This document shows positions 7,910 to 15,541 of a DNA stretch of 64,000 nt, one piece after another. Numbering within the stretch: position 1 is the first letter of the stretch; the number at the start of each line of letters is the position of its first letter. Below the pieces are notes generated by a model, which made no database searches, was not told the origin of the DNA, and saw nothing but the letters and a program-made list of their open reading frames with translations. Made by a program: the position numbers and the translations under genes. The DNA comes from Candidatus Gemmiger stercoripullorum (GTDB taxonomy: Bacteria > Bacillota > Clostridia > Oscillospirales > Ruminococcaceae): positions 1-64,000 of the forward strand of contig DWXD01000047.1 of the NCBI GenBank assembly GCA_019119365.1, written 5' to 3'.

Positions 7910-8269
7910 ATGTTCGACCAGATGCTTATCCGGGTCTGCCTGATCGTGGGCAGCCTGATCACCGCCGCGTATGTGCTGCGCCGCGTGCGCCACGCCAAGG
8001 TACAGATCGAGGATACGATCTTCTGGCTGCTGTTCAGCGCGGCGCTGCTGGTGCTGGCGTTTTTCCCCGGCATTGCGTACTGGGCTTCCAACCTGCTGGG
8101 GTTCCAGAGCCCGATCAACTTTGTCTATGTCGTCATCATCTTCCTGCTGCTGGCCAAGCTGTTTCTTCTGTCCATCCGGGTCAGCCAGCTGGATTCCCGC
8201 CTGCGCATCCTGACCGAGCAGGTGGCGCTCAACCAGGAAAAACAGGAAAGCGAAAAGCTGGACCTGTGA
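7910..8269 (+). CDS. DUF2304 small membrane protein
   Basis: A 119-residue protein with three predicted membrane helices (about 6-22, 36-60 and 70-92) and a charged, coiled-coil-like tail (RLRILTEQVALNQEKQES). The sequence QIEDTIFWLLFSAALLVLAFFP is typical of DUF2304. The family has no established biochemical role but is nearly always beside a DPM1-like GT2, as here with a 1-bp gap. A role as membrane partner or anchor for the upstream synthase, which lacks its own anchor, is the simplest inference. Confidence 0.85.
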   Translation: MFDQMLIRVCLIVGSLITAAYVLRRVRHAKVQIEDTIFWLLFSAALLVLAFFPGIAYWASNLLGFQSPINFVYVVIIFLLLAKLFLLSIRVSQLDSRLRILTEQVALNQEKQESEKLDL

Positions 8270-8297
8270 CGCCCACGATTTGCCATGCCCGGCGGCC

Positions 8298-8326
8298 TTG
8301 CCCGCGGCGGCGGTTTGTGGTAGAAT
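8298..8326 (+). promoter_or_regulatory. Promoter for the 97-residue conserved gene
   Basis: TTGCCC (8298-8303), 17-bp spacer, TAGAAT (8321-8326) with an extended TGG just before it. It lies between the DUF2304 gene and the small gene at 8388, so that gene can be transcribed apart from the glycan operon. Confidence 0.65.
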
Positions 8327-8387
8327 AAATACATATATCTCTAACAGCGGCGGCTTGCGCTTTGCCGCGGGAAAGAAGGTTTACACC

Positions 8388-8681
8388 ATGGCGTTTACCC
8401 CCAAACTGACCTATAAAGGCCGCCCGCTTGTGCGCTGCGGCAACGATATCTACTATGGCAGCATGGCGGAGCCGTATATCGTCTATCTGCAGATCCTCAA
8501 CACCAAAAAGGAAAATGGCGCCGATGTGGCGGATAAGGTCCACATCATCCTGCTGTCTACCGATGATACCAAGCCGCTGCCCGAGCGCATCGTCCGCCAG
8601 GCGAACAAGGTCGGGCTGTTCAACGCGCTGTCGTTCGGCGATATCATGCTGCGCGGCCAGCTGAAGGAAGCAAAGAAATAA
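8388..8681 (+). CDS. Conserved small protein of unknown function
   Basis: A 97-residue soluble protein, rich in beta-strand-forming residues, with no signal peptide, membrane helix or cofactor motif. The ATG at 8388 is preceded by GAAAGAAGG at a good distance; the in-frame upstream region overlaps its promoter. The pattern TYKGRPLVRCGNDIYYG at the N-terminus followed by YIVYLQIL resembles a small family I associate with Oscillospiraceae, but I know no function. It has its own promoter and its own terminator, so it is a single-gene unit inside the glycan block and may be unrelated to glycan synthesis. Confidence 0.75.
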   Translation: MAFTPKLTYKGRPLVRCGNDIYYGSMAEPYIVYLQILNTKKENGADVADKVHIILLSTDDTKPLPERIVRQANKVGLFNALSFGDIMLRGQLKEAKK

Positions 8682-8693
8682 ACGAGCCATCCG

Positions 8694-8735
8694 GCCCGGC
8701 ACAGCGCGGCAGTTTCCGCGCCGTGCCGGGCTTTT
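8694..8735 (+). terminator. Intrinsic terminator of the 97-residue gene
   Basis: Inverted repeat GCCCGGCAC / GTGCCGGGC extended by GCGCGG / CCGCGC, followed by a short T run (8732-8735). It lies 13 bp after the stop codon. Confidence 0.7.
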
Positions 8736-8764
8736 GCAATCTTTTGCCGGGAAGGAGGCCCCCC

Positions 8765-10006
8765 ATGGACAGGATCACGGCGCGCCGCCATGCCGCGGCG
8801 CTGGCGGCCGTGCTGGGCTGCCTGGCGCTGGCGCTGGTTTTGTACCACGACCTGGCCGGTGGCACGCTGCTGGCCCACAGCGCTTACGACAGCTACGCCC
8901 TGCAGGCCGAAAACTGGCTGGCCGGGCGCATGACCATCGCGGGCGGCGAATACTACCCCTGGCTGGAGCTGGCGATCTACGAAGGGCAGTACTACCAGTC
9001 CTTCCCACCGGCGCCGGCTGTGCTGCTGCTGCCGCTGGTGGCGCTGGGCGGCGGGGCGCAGGCGGTGCCCAGCAACCTTGTGTGCGCAGCGTGCGGCCTG
9101 CTGGCGGCCGCGGGCGTGTACGGGTGCTTCTGGCGGCGCGGGGCTGCCCCGGCTGCGGCGGCGTATTTTGCCGTGTTCTGCGCGGCGGGGTCCAACCTGT
9201 TCTGGCTGATGACAAGCGGCGGGGTGTGGTTTCTGGCGCAGGTCATGGGGTTCTGCCTGGCCGTGTGGGGCGTGTTCTGGGCGCTGGGGCCGTGCGCCCG
9301 GCAGCAGGCGCTGGCGGCGCTGTGCCTGGCCGCAGCGGTCGGCTGCCGCCCGTTTTATGCGCTGCCGCTGGCTTTGTGGGGCGTTTTGCTTTTGCGGCGC
9401 GCATGGCGGCAGGGCCAACGCCGCCTGCTGTGGGCGCTGGCCCCGGCCGCGCTGGTTGCGGCGGCGATGATGGCCTACAACTATGCACGGTTCGGCTCGG
9501 TGCTGGAGTTCGGGCACAACTATCTGCCGGAGTTCCAGCGCGCGGCGGACGGGCAGTTCAGCCTGCGCTATCTTGTGCCGAACCTGCTGAACTTTTTGCG
9601 GCCGGTGACGCTGGACGCCGCCGGGCGGCTGCAGTTTGAACATTTCGACGGCTTCTGCTTCTTTGTGGCCGACCCGCTGTTCCTGCTCTGGTTTGTCTGC
9701 GGCCTGCGTGCGGCGGCGGGGCGCAAAACGGCGCGGGGGCCTGCCGCGCCCTCCGGGTTTCCGTTCCCTGCGCGCGGGGCGGCGCTGGCGGCGGCGTTTG
9801 CGGCCGCGCTGGCGCTGACCTGCATGCACAAAACGCTGGGCGGCTGGCAGTTCGGCGCGCGGTATCTTGTGGACCTGCAGATCTACCCGCTGCTCTGGTT
9901 TTTGGCGCGCGGGCGCGGGCGTGCGCCCGGCGCGGCGGCGTGGGGGCTGTGCGGGGCGGCGGTGCTGTTCAACCTGTACGGGGCCGTGTACATGCTGGGG
10001 GTGTGA
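8765..10006 (+). CDS. Polytopic membrane protein, GT-C (ArnT/PMT-like) glycosyltransferase candidate
   Basis: A 413-residue protein with about ten hydrophobic helices. The first helix (about 8-28) is followed by an extracytoplasmic loop with AYDSYALQAENWLAGR and FPPAPAVLLLP, which resembles the first loop of GT39/ArnT-like GT-C transferases where an acidic residue and a proline-rich turn form the active site. The ATG at 8765 follows GGGAAGGAGG. It sits 3 bp upstream of a PIG-V-like gene with its TTG start, so the two are one unit. It probably uses a polyprenyl-linked sugar made by the GT2 enzyme upstream. Sequence identity to characterised enzymes cannot be judged here. Confidence 0.65.
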   Translation: MDRITARRHAAALAAVLGCLALALVLYHDLAGGTLLAHSAYDSYALQAENWLAGRMTIAGGEYYPWLELAIYEGQYYQSFPPAPAVLLLPLVALGGGAQAVPSNLVCAACGLLAAAGVYGCFWRRGAAPAAAAYFAVFCAAGSNLFWLMTSGGVWFLAQVMGFCLAVWGVFWALGPCARQQALAALCLAAAVGCRPFYALPLALWGVLLLRRAWRQGQRRLLWALAPAALVAAAMMAYNYARFGSVLEFGHNYLPEFQRAADGQFSLRYLVPNLLNFLRPVTLDAAGRLQFEHFDGFCFFVADPLFLLWFVCGLRAAAGRKTARGPAAPSGFPFPARGAALAAAFAAALALTCMHKTLGGWQFGARYLVDLQIYPLLWFLARGRGRAPGAAAWGLCGAAVLFNLYGAVYMLGV

Positions 10007-10009
10007 GCG

Positions 10010-11245
10010 TTGGCGGAAAGTTTGCTGTTTTGGGCAGGCAGCGCGTCCATTGTGCTGTGTGTGGCGCTGATGGCGCTGTGCGCGCTGCGGGACCTTGGCT
10101 GGCTGCCCGCGTCGCTGCCGCGCCCGCGCACGCCGGGGGCGCACGCCGCGCCGCTGGCCGCGCGGGAGGCGGTTTTCTGGTTCCTGGCCGCGCTGGCGAG
10201 CCAGTGGGCCGTGGTCCTGGCCGCGTACTGCATCGTGCACGGGGGCGGGGCCGGGCTGGGGGAAGGGCTGTGGCAGCGGTTCACAACCGCCGGGGATAGC
10301 CCGCATTACCTGTATCTGGCGCAAAACGGCTACCAGCGCAGCGGCGAGCAGAGCAACCTGATCGTGTTTTACCCGCTGTATCCGCTGCTGCTGCGGCTGC
10401 TGGGCGCGCTGGCAGGCGGGCGGTACGCGCTTTGTGGCATGGCGCTGAGCCAGCTCTGCTTTGGCGGCGCGGCTGTCTGCCTGCGCGCGCTGGCCGGGCG
10501 GCGGCTGCCCGCGGGCGGGGCCCGCTGCGCGGCGGCGGCGCTGCTTTTGTATCCGTTTGCCTTCTTTGCCTTTGGCGTTTATACCGAGGGCCTGTTTTTG
10601 CTGCTGAGCCTCGGCTGCCTCTATCTGCTGGAGACGCGGCGCTGGGGTGCGGCGGGGGTGGCGGCCGCCCTTGCGGCGCTGTGCCGCACGCAGGGGCTGG
10701 CGCTCCTGTTCGCAGCGCTGTTTGCCGTGCTGGCCGCGCCGCACCGCGAACGCCGCGGCGGCTGGGCAGCCGTGCTGGGGGGCCCGGCCGGGTACGGGGC
10801 GTATCTGTGCCTCAACTGGGCCGTACAGGGGGACTTTTTCCGCTACCTTTACCACCAGAGCGTCGCGCCGTGGTACCAGCATGCGCAGTGGTTCGGAGCG
10901 AACCTTGTGCAGCAGTTCGGCATGGCGCAGGATTACCCCGGCCTGGCGCGGTTCATCTACATCCCACAGCTTGTGCTCTACTTTGTGGGGCTGGCGGCGC
11001 TGGCGTTTTTGCTGTGGCGCGGCACGGCCCCGGCGGCGGGCATCTACGCGCTGGCCTATTTCGGCATGAGCTATTTAAGCTCGTGGCTGATCTCGGGCGG
11101 GCGGTATCTGTTCGGCTGCGTCGGGCTGTTCCTGGCATTGGGCAGCGTGCGGCGGCCCGCGCTGCGCGCGGCGCTGCTGGCGGGCGAAGGAGCGCTGTTT
11201 TTGTTGTACGCTGTGTATTATATGCAGGGCCAAGCCATTATGTAA
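10010..11245 (+). CDS. PIG-V-like polytopic mannosyltransferase family protein
   Basis: A 411-residue GT-C-type membrane protein starting at TTG (10010), 3 bp after the previous stop, with a GGGGG stretch as ribosome site. The loop GDSPHYLYLAQNGYQRSG (about 100-117) and FYPLYPLLLRLL (about 124-135) match the conserved first luminal loop of PIG-V-like transferases. PFAFFAFGVYTEGLFLLLSL (about 183-202) is the second hallmark. Such enzymes transfer a sugar from a polyprenyl phosphate on the outer face of the membrane. It is the last gene of the glycan block and is followed by a strong terminator. The sugar and acceptor are unknown. Confidence 0.75.
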   Translation: MAESLLFWAGSASIVLCVALMALCALRDLGWLPASLPRPRTPGAHAAPLAAREAVFWFLAALASQWAVVLAAYCIVHGGGAGLGEGLWQRFTTAGDSPHYLYLAQNGYQRSGEQSNLIVFYPLYPLLLRLLGALAGGRYALCGMALSQLCFGGAAVCLRALAGRRLPAGGARCAAAALLLYPFAFFAFGVYTEGLFLLLSLGCLYLLETRRWGAAGVAAALAALCRTQGLALLFAALFAVLAAPHRERRGGWAAVLGGPAGYGAYLCLNWAVQGDFFRYLYHQSVAPWYQHAQWFGANLVQQFGMAQDYPGLARFIYIPQLVLYFVGLAALAFLLWRGTAPAAGIYALAYFGMSYLSSWLISGGRYLFGCVGLFLALGSVRRPALRAALLAGEGALFLLYAVYYMQGQAIM

Positions 11246-11262
11246 TATCCCATTCGCAGGCG

Positions 11263-11312
11263 AACCGCCGCCCGGCCCGGGGTGTAAAACTTTGCCGGGC
11301 GGCGGTTTTGTT
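11263..11312 (+). terminator. Intrinsic terminator of the glycan block
   Basis: Perfect 14-bp arms AACCGCCGCCCGGC (11263-11276) and GCCGGGCGGCGGTT (11294-11307), then a T-rich tail. Confidence 0.85.
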
Positions 11313-11313
11313 C

Positions 11314-11343
11314 TGGACAAAAGGACCCCGAACGGGGTAGAAT
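11314..11343 (+). promoter_or_regulatory. Promoter of the lipoprotein gene
   Basis: TGGACA (11314-11319), 18-bp spacer, TAGAAT (11338-11343), immediately behind the terminator and 36 bp before the lipoprotein start. Confidence 0.6.
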
Positions 11344-11379
11344 GAAAGTACCAAAAGCAGGAGCGGGAGGGTTGTTTCC

Positions 11380-12144
11380 ATGAAACGCAAAGGCTGCAAG
11401 ATCGTTCTGCCCGCCGTTTTGTGCGCGGCGCTGCTGGCGGGGTGCGCCCGCGGGGCTGCTGCGCCGGACCCGGCCGCAGTGCCGCCGTCCGAAACCGAAA
11501 CGCCTGCGGCGACCGCAGCGCCGCAGCCGACTGCGCAGCCCACCATGGCCCCCGAACCGTCCCCTAAACCGGCGGAAACCGCCGTCTATGCGCCGGGCGC
11601 GGTCATGCTTAAAGACGAAGGGCTTTTTGAGACGCCGCCGGGGCTCGACGCCGATGAATTCCACACCTTCGCCTACTATCTCACCATCGCCCTCCCCGAC
11701 CCTGCCGAAACCATCGGGGAAGCAGACAGCAAGGCTGCGTTCCGCCTGAGCCGGTGCATGCTGGATTGTTTTTATGGCATCTATCCAGATGCCTGCAGCG
11801 AGGTCATCTATCTTGAGCAGGACGGCATGATCCGGAATTATAACGTGATCCCGGCCGACGATTTTGTTGCGTTTACGGCCGCGCACCTCGGGATCGGCGA
11901 CCTCGCCTTTTTTGAAAGCGCGATCCCCGCAGAGGATATGGTCGTCCGCTTTGAGGCGGACGCCGGCCGAATCCTGCTGGTCCCCGCGATGGAGTATCTC
12001 GAGTCCGATTTTGACAGCGCCCATGTCGAAGTGGAAGGCGAAGAGCTGCGCCTGATTGCAGAAGCGGAAGACGGCGGCGAGCGGATGTATGTGTTCGACA
12101 TTGCGCAGGGCATTGACCAGTACCGGCTCCTCCGGGTCGTTTGA
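11380..12144 (+). CDS. Lipoprotein of unknown function
   Basis: A 254-residue lipoprotein. A basic start (MKRKGCK) and hydrophobic stretch lead to the lipobox LLAGC, so Cys22 should be lipidated and the protein anchored on the outer face of the membrane. Residues about 25-65 are a Pro/Thr/Glu-rich spacer. The folded C-terminal part (about 70-254) is acidic and contains Cys residues (CMLDC) that might pair. No domain was recognised. It has its own promoter and is convergent with the CD1247-type gene. A sensor or cell-surface binding role is possible but nothing in the sequence decides it. Confidence 0.75.
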   Translation: MKRKGCKIVLPAVLCAALLAGCARGAAAPDPAAVPPSETETPAATAAPQPTAQPTMAPEPSPKPAETAVYAPGAVMLKDEGLFETPPGLDADEFHTFAYYLTIALPDPAETIGEADSKAAFRLSRCMLDCFYGIYPDACSEVIYLEQDGMIRNYNVIPADDFVAFTAAHLGIGDLAFFESAIPAEDMVVRFEADAGRILLVPAMEYLESDFDSAHVEVEGEELRLIAEAEDGGERMYVFDIAQGIDQYRLLRVV

Positions 12145-12255
12145 CCCGGCCGGGGCAGACGCGCGGTTCCCGGCCTGCCGAAAAAGCCGTTTGCCTTCCC
12201 ATTCTGCCGAAAGAGCCGTATGACACAGAAACAGCCCCTTTATCGGCACACAAAA

Positions 12256-12282
12256 GCGCCCCGGCCTTAACGGCCGGGGCGC
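12256..12282. terminator. Bidirectional terminator between lipoprotein and CD1247-type genes
   Basis: Perfect 11-bp arms GCGCCCCGGCC (12256-12266) and GGCCGGGGCGC (12272-12282) with a 5-nt loop. On the minus strand the stem is followed by TTTTGTGT, so it chiefly ends the efp-CD1247 transcript. Confidence 0.8.
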
Positions 12283-12319
12283 TGGTGTTTATTCTGGTTG
12301 TTGGGGCCGGGCGGCGGGA

Positions 12320-12775
12320 TCAGTCGATCTTGATCTCGGTCGCATCGGCGGGGGCGGCGGGCGCTTCTTCGGCGTCCTCATCCTCCTCGTCGGGGGCCAG
12401 CTCAATGCCGAAGGTGGCGCCGCAGCTGGGGCAGACAAGCTCCTGGTTGAGCAGGGTGTCCTCGTCCACCGCCGTCACCACGCCGCAGTTGGGGCAGGTG
12501 ACTTCGTACTCGGCCTCGCTGTCCATGTCGTCCTCGTCCTCATCGTCGATGTCGAACAGGGCGCTGGTCAGATCGTCCATGTCCTCGTCCATGGCGTCCA
12601 GTTCGTCATAGACCTGGTCCAGGGCGTCGTCATGCTCGGTCACGGTGGCGGCCATCGCTTCCAGCAGGTCCATCATCGCAGCGATGATGCGGCCGTTTTT
12701 GCTGTTGGGGTCGAACTCCATGCCATTCATCAGGCCGCGGATATAGGCGGCTTTCGCGTTCAGGTCCATCGCCAT
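12320..12775 (-). CDS. CD1247-type N-terminal domain protein with zinc ribbon
   Basis: A 151-residue cytoplasmic protein. The N-terminus (LNAKAAYIRGLMNGMEFD) matches the CD1247 N-terminal domain known from clostridia. A very acidic central segment (about 70-90, mostly Asp/Glu) follows, then a zinc ribbon with two CPxC knuckles (CPNC near 94 and CPSC near 114). The C-terminus is again acidic and Ala-rich. It lies 39 bp downstream of efp on the same strand, so the two are probably co-transcribed. The function is unknown; the ribbon suggests a protein- or nucleic-acid-binding role. Confidence 0.8.
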   Translation of the reverse strand: MAMDLNAKAAYIRGLMNGMEFDPNSKNGRIIAAMMDLLEAMAATVTEHDDALDQVYDELDAMDEDMDDLTSALFDIDDEDEDDMDSEAEYEVTCPNCGVVTAVDEDTLLNQELVCPSCGATFGIELAPDEEDEDAEEAPAAPADATEIKID

Positions 12776-12814
12776 AGCGGGTCCCTCCTTTTCCCGGTCA
12801 GGGGATCATAAAAA

Positions 12815-13375
12815 TCAGTTCACACGCTCCATGTATTCGCCGGTGCGGGTGTCGATGCGGATCTTGTCGCCCTCGTTGATGAACAGCGGCACGCGGATCT
12901 CGGCGCCGGTCTCGACCTTGGCAGGCTTGAGGGTGTTGGTGGCGGTGTTGCCCTTGAAGCCGGGCTCGGTCTCGGTGATCTCGAGCTCGATGAAGTTGGG
13001 GATTTCGACGCTGAAGACCTTGCCCTTGTAGGACAGCAGCTTGCAGACTTCGTTCTCCTTGCAGAACTTGAAGTTATCGGGCACATCGGCGGCGTTGACC
13101 GGGATGTCGTCGTAGGTCTCGTTGTCCATGAAATGGTACAGGTCGCCGTCCTCGTAGGAGTAGGTCACTTCCTTGCGCTCGATGAACGCCTGGGGGAACT
13201 TGGCGGTGGGGTTGTAGCTGGTCTCGGTGACAGCGCCGGTGATGACGTTCTTGGTCTTGGTACGCACGAAGGCCGCGCCCTTGCCGGGCTTGACGTGCTG
13301 GAACTCAACGACCTGAAGGACCTGGCCGTCCTGTTCGAAGGTGACGCCGTTGCGGAACTCGCCTGCAGAGATCAT
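12815..13375 (-). CDS. efp: Translation elongation factor P
   Basis: EF-P binds ribosomes stalled at polyproline stretches and helps peptide-bond formation. The 186-residue protein has the normal length. The N-terminal KOW-like domain starts [14 protein letters not shown], and the tip loop KPGKGAAF carries Lys32, the position that is modified in many bacteria. Two OB-fold domains follow, ending [17 protein letters not shown]. The ATG at 13375 has a GGAGG ribosome site 12 bp upstream; a longer in-frame start at 13396 lacks homology. No EpmA/B-type modification gene is visible. The window contains many Pro-rich linkers, in keeping with a need for EF-P. Confidence 0.97.
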   Translation of the reverse strand: MISAGEFRNGVTFEQDGQVLQVVEFQHVKPGKGAAFVRTKTKNVITGAVTETSYNPTAKFPQAFIERKEVTYSYEDGDLYHFMDNETYDDIPVNAADVPDNFKFCKENEVCKLLSYKGKVFSVEIPNFIELEITETEPGFKGNTATNTLKPAKVETGAEIRVPLFINEGDKIRIDTRTGEYMERVN

Positions 13376-13424
13376 AAAAGGATTCCTCCAATACAAAATT
13401 CAGTAAATAACATACCTGTTTATT

Positions 13425-13453
13425 ATTGTAATATAAAACGGGCGGCTTTGCAA
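13425..13453 (-). promoter_or_regulatory. efp promoter
   Basis: On the minus strand, TTGCAA (13453-13448), 17-bp spacer, TACAAT (13430-13425), 50 bp before the efp start codon. The spacer and leader are strikingly AT-rich compared with the surrounding coding DNA. Confidence 0.7.
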
Positions 13454-13509
13454 GTGTTTTGCGGCCGCGGCGGGCAAAAAAGGCAAAAATCTGCCCGGCC
13501 GCCGTGCTT

Positions 13510-14379
13510 TTACGCCCCGGCCGCCGCATAGGCCGCGGCGAGGGCGGCGGCGTCCTCGGCCTGCGTGCCGTCCGATTCACAGATGATGGTCGGCGCAAGG
13601 CCGCGCTGCTTGATCAGCCGCAGCAGCGGTTCGTGCGGCGGGCCGTACTGCGTATCGGCCAGGGTCAGGTGGCATTTTTCGCCGCCTTTGGTATAGGCGA
13701 TGCGCGAAAAATGCGCGTGGAAGCACCGTGCGCGCGCATCGCCGAGCGCTTCCTCCAGCCAGTCGAGCAAAGCGGCGTAGTCGGCCGCGGCGTTTTCGGC
13801 AAACTGCGCGCCCTGGCTGCGGGCGTAGAGATGGCCGAAGTCGATGCAGGGCGTGATGCGGTCGTCGACGGCGCACAGGGCCAGGACTTCATCCAGCGTG
13901 CCGAGCTGATTGACCTTGCCCATCGTCTCGGGGCAGAGGATGCAATCGCCGTACCCGGCGGCATCGACGGCGGCGACGGCGCGGCGCATCGTGTCGAGCG
14001 CTTTTTCCAGCGCCTGCTCCCGGCTCTGCTTGCCGCAGGACCCGGAATGGAACACGACCCGCCGCCCGCCCATCGCCTTGACGGCGGCGCAGCTCTGCAA
14101 AATATAGTCGACGCTGCGCAGGCGCTTTTCTTCTTCCAGGCTGGACATGCTGATGTAATAGGGCGCATGCACCGAAAGGGCGATGCTCTTTTCCGCGCAC
14201 GCCGCGCCGAGCATGGCCGCGCGCCCGGCGCTGATGCGCACGCCGCGGCCGCACTGGTACTCAAACGCCGTGAGGCCGAACGAGGCCGTGTAGGCCGCGA
14301 TGTCCGCCGGCGTTTTGCCGGTGTAGCTGTCCGAAAGGCCGGCCGTGCCGAAGCGCGGGGCGCTGTGGGTCTCATTCAT
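13510..14379 (-). CDS. TIM-barrel AP-endonuclease-like protein (endonuclease IV fold)
   Basis: A 289-residue protein of the xylose-isomerase-like / AP endonuclease 2 superfamily. Metal-ligand motifs of endonuclease IV are recognisable: SVHAPYYI (about 72-79), VVFHSGS (about 110-116), CPETMGK (about 148-154), CIDFGHLYAR (about 180-189), HAHFS (about 214-218) and ICESDG near the C-terminus. This suggests a trinuclear zinc enzyme repairing abasic DNA, or a sugar isomerase relative. The start at 14379 overlaps the upstream YqeG-type stop by 8 bp (ATGAATGA), so the two are translationally coupled. True Nfo activity is likely but not certain, because many barrel relatives share these motifs. Confidence 0.75.
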   Translation of the reverse strand: MNETHSAPRFGTAGLSDSYTGKTPADIAAYTASFGLTAFEYQCGRGVRISAGRAAMLGAACAEKSIALSVHAPYYISMSSLEEEKRLRSVDYILQSCAAVKAMGGRRVVFHSGSCGKQSREQALEKALDTMRRAVAAVDAAGYGDCILCPETMGKVNQLGTLDEVLALCAVDDRITPCIDFGHLYARSQGAQFAENAAADYAALLDWLEEALGDARARCFHAHFSRIAYTKGGEKCHLTLADTQYGPPHEPLLRLIKQRGLAPTIICESDGTQAEDAAALAAAYAAAGA

Positions 14380-14881
14380 ACGTTTTCCCGCCTTTTTCAT
14401 AGTAGCGCCGCAAAAACGGCTTTTCCAGCCTGCGCTTGAAGCGCACGCCGCGGTTTTTGTCGTGCGGGGTGCGCGGCAGCACATACAGGCAGCGGATGCC
14501 ATACAGCCCGGCGGCCAGGCGGTCGGTAAAGATCTGGTCGCCGACCATGGCCATCTGCCGCCGCGCAACGCCCAGGCGGCGGCGCGCGGTCATGAGCCCC
14601 GGCGGCAGCGGCTTGCAGGCCAGCGGGACCCAGGCCAGGCCGATGCGCTCGGCAAACGGGCGCACGCGGCGGGCGGTGTTGTTGGAGACGATGGTCAAAC
14701 TGATGCCTGCGGCGCGCATGGCCGCAAGCCAGGCCGCGACGCTGTCGTCCAGCTGCTGGCTGCCGTCGCCGGTGAGGGTGTTGTCGACATCCAGCACAAG
14801 CGCCGTGATGCCCATCCGGCGCAGCACCTCCGGCGTGATCGCCTCTACCCGCCGGAAAACGACCTCTGGGGTCAATAGCAT
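14372..14881 (-). CDS. yqeG: YqeG-family HAD IIIA phosphatase
   Basis: A 169-residue HAD phosphatase. Motif I is LVLDVDNTL (about 28-36), motif II IVSNN (about 63-67), Lys at ACKPLPPG (about 88-95) and motif IV MVGDQIFTD (about 110-118). The arrangement and length match YqeG of Firmicutes, close to phosphatidylglycerophosphate phosphatases, so a phospholipid precursor or small phosphorylated metabolite is the likely substrate. The gene heads a two-gene unit with the AP-endonuclease-like protein. Upstream lies a repeat element that may separate it from its promoter; none is clear. Confidence 0.88.
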   Translation of the reverse strand: MLLTPEVVFRRVEAITPEVLRRMGITALVLDVDNTLTGDGSQQLDDSVAAWLAAMRAAGISLTIVSNNTARRVRPFAERIGLAWVPLACKPLPPGLMTARRRLGVARRQMAMVGDQIFTDRLAAGLYGIRCLYVLPRTPHDKNRGVRFKRRLEKPFLRRYYEKGGKTYE

Positions 14882-14899
14882 AGAAACCTCCGGTCTTTT

Positions 14900-15108
14900 A
14901 CTTAGAGTTAAGAGTTGAGAATTCAGAGTTTAGAGTTGATTTCTTAGAGTTTAGAGTTGAGAGTTCAGAGTTTAGATTTGGTAGACCGCCGCCCTGCGGG
15001 CGGCTCAAAAAACAGAGAGAAACGTTGTGGCAATATTTTGATCGCGGCCGGCGGCCGCGTTCCGAATCTTCACTCTAAACTCTTCACTCTAAACTCTCAT
15101 TTGGCTCT
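14900..15108. repeat. Heptamer hairpin repeat element, copy 2
   Basis: Most of the 347-bp gap between the YqeG gene and rpsU. Left tandem heptamers (AGAGTTA, AGAGTTG, AGAGTTT) run about 14903-14975 and inverted copies (CACTCTAAACTCTTCACTC) about 15070-15100. The core contains GACCGCCGCCCTGCGGGCGGCTC, followed by AAAAAA, nearly identical to the core at 1110-1140. The arms are longer than in copy 1, as expected if heptamers expand and contract. No coding sequence was found. Confidence 0.7.
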
Positions 15109-15110
15109 CA

Positions 15111-15146
15111 AAAGAAAAAGCAGGCCCGCGGTGCGGGCCTGCTTTT
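15111..15146 (-). terminator. rpsU terminator
   Basis: 10-bp arms GCAGGCCCGC (15120-15129) and GCGGGCCTGC (15133-15142). On the minus strand the stem is followed by TTTTTCTTT. A second perfect 13-bp hairpin (15151-15181, GCGGAGCGCGGTG arms) lies between it and the gene. Confidence 0.8.
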
Positions 15147-15228
15147 GGGTGCGGAGCGCGGTGTACAGCACCGCGCTCCGCGCCCTGCCGTTCCGATTCA
15201 TACCTTGGTAAAACGCCTTGCGGCGGAA

Positions 15229-15405
15229 TTACTTGTACTTGCGCTTGCGGGCGGCTTCGGACTTCTTCTTGCGGCGCACGGAAGGCTTCTCATACGCCTC
15301 GCGCTTGCGCACCTCGGCCAGGACACCACTGCGGGCGGTGCTGCGCTTGAAACGGCGCAGAGCGCTCTCCAGGGATTCGCCCTCCTTGACACGGATCTCC
15401 GACAT
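15229..15405 (-). CDS. rpsU: 30S ribosomal protein S21
   Basis: A 58-residue basic protein that is easily missed because of its size. It reads [20 protein letters not shown] at the start, continues with the conserved stretch [19 protein letters not shown], and ends in KRKYK. It binds the 30S platform near the mRNA exit channel. A GGGAGGGATAG ribosome site precedes the ATG at 15405. It is a single-gene unit with its own strong promoter and terminator, and is separated from its neighbours by a repeat element and by a divergently spaced membrane-protein gene on the same strand. Confidence 0.97.
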   Translation of the reverse strand: MSEIRVKEGESLESALRRFKRSTARSGVLAEVRKREAYEKPSVRRKKKSEAARKRKYK

Positions 15406-15474
15406 CTCTATCCCTCCCTTGGTCTTTAGACAGGAGTTTGCCGGTCAAAAATTTCTAATCAACCAGTAACAAAA

Positions 15475-15504
15475 AGTATACTATAAAGCACCGGGCCCTG
15501 TCAA
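15475..15504 (-). promoter_or_regulatory. rpsU promoter
   Basis: On the minus strand, consensus TTGACA (15504-15499), 18-bp spacer, TATACT (15480-15475). Confidence 0.75.
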
Positions 15505-15541
15505 CCTTGTTTTAGCCGCATCGTCCAAATTCGCACAAAGT

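Noticed and set aside
15198..15392. 64-codon minus-strand frame over the S21 region
   Set aside because: It is in a different frame from the true 58-residue S21 gene at 15229-15405.
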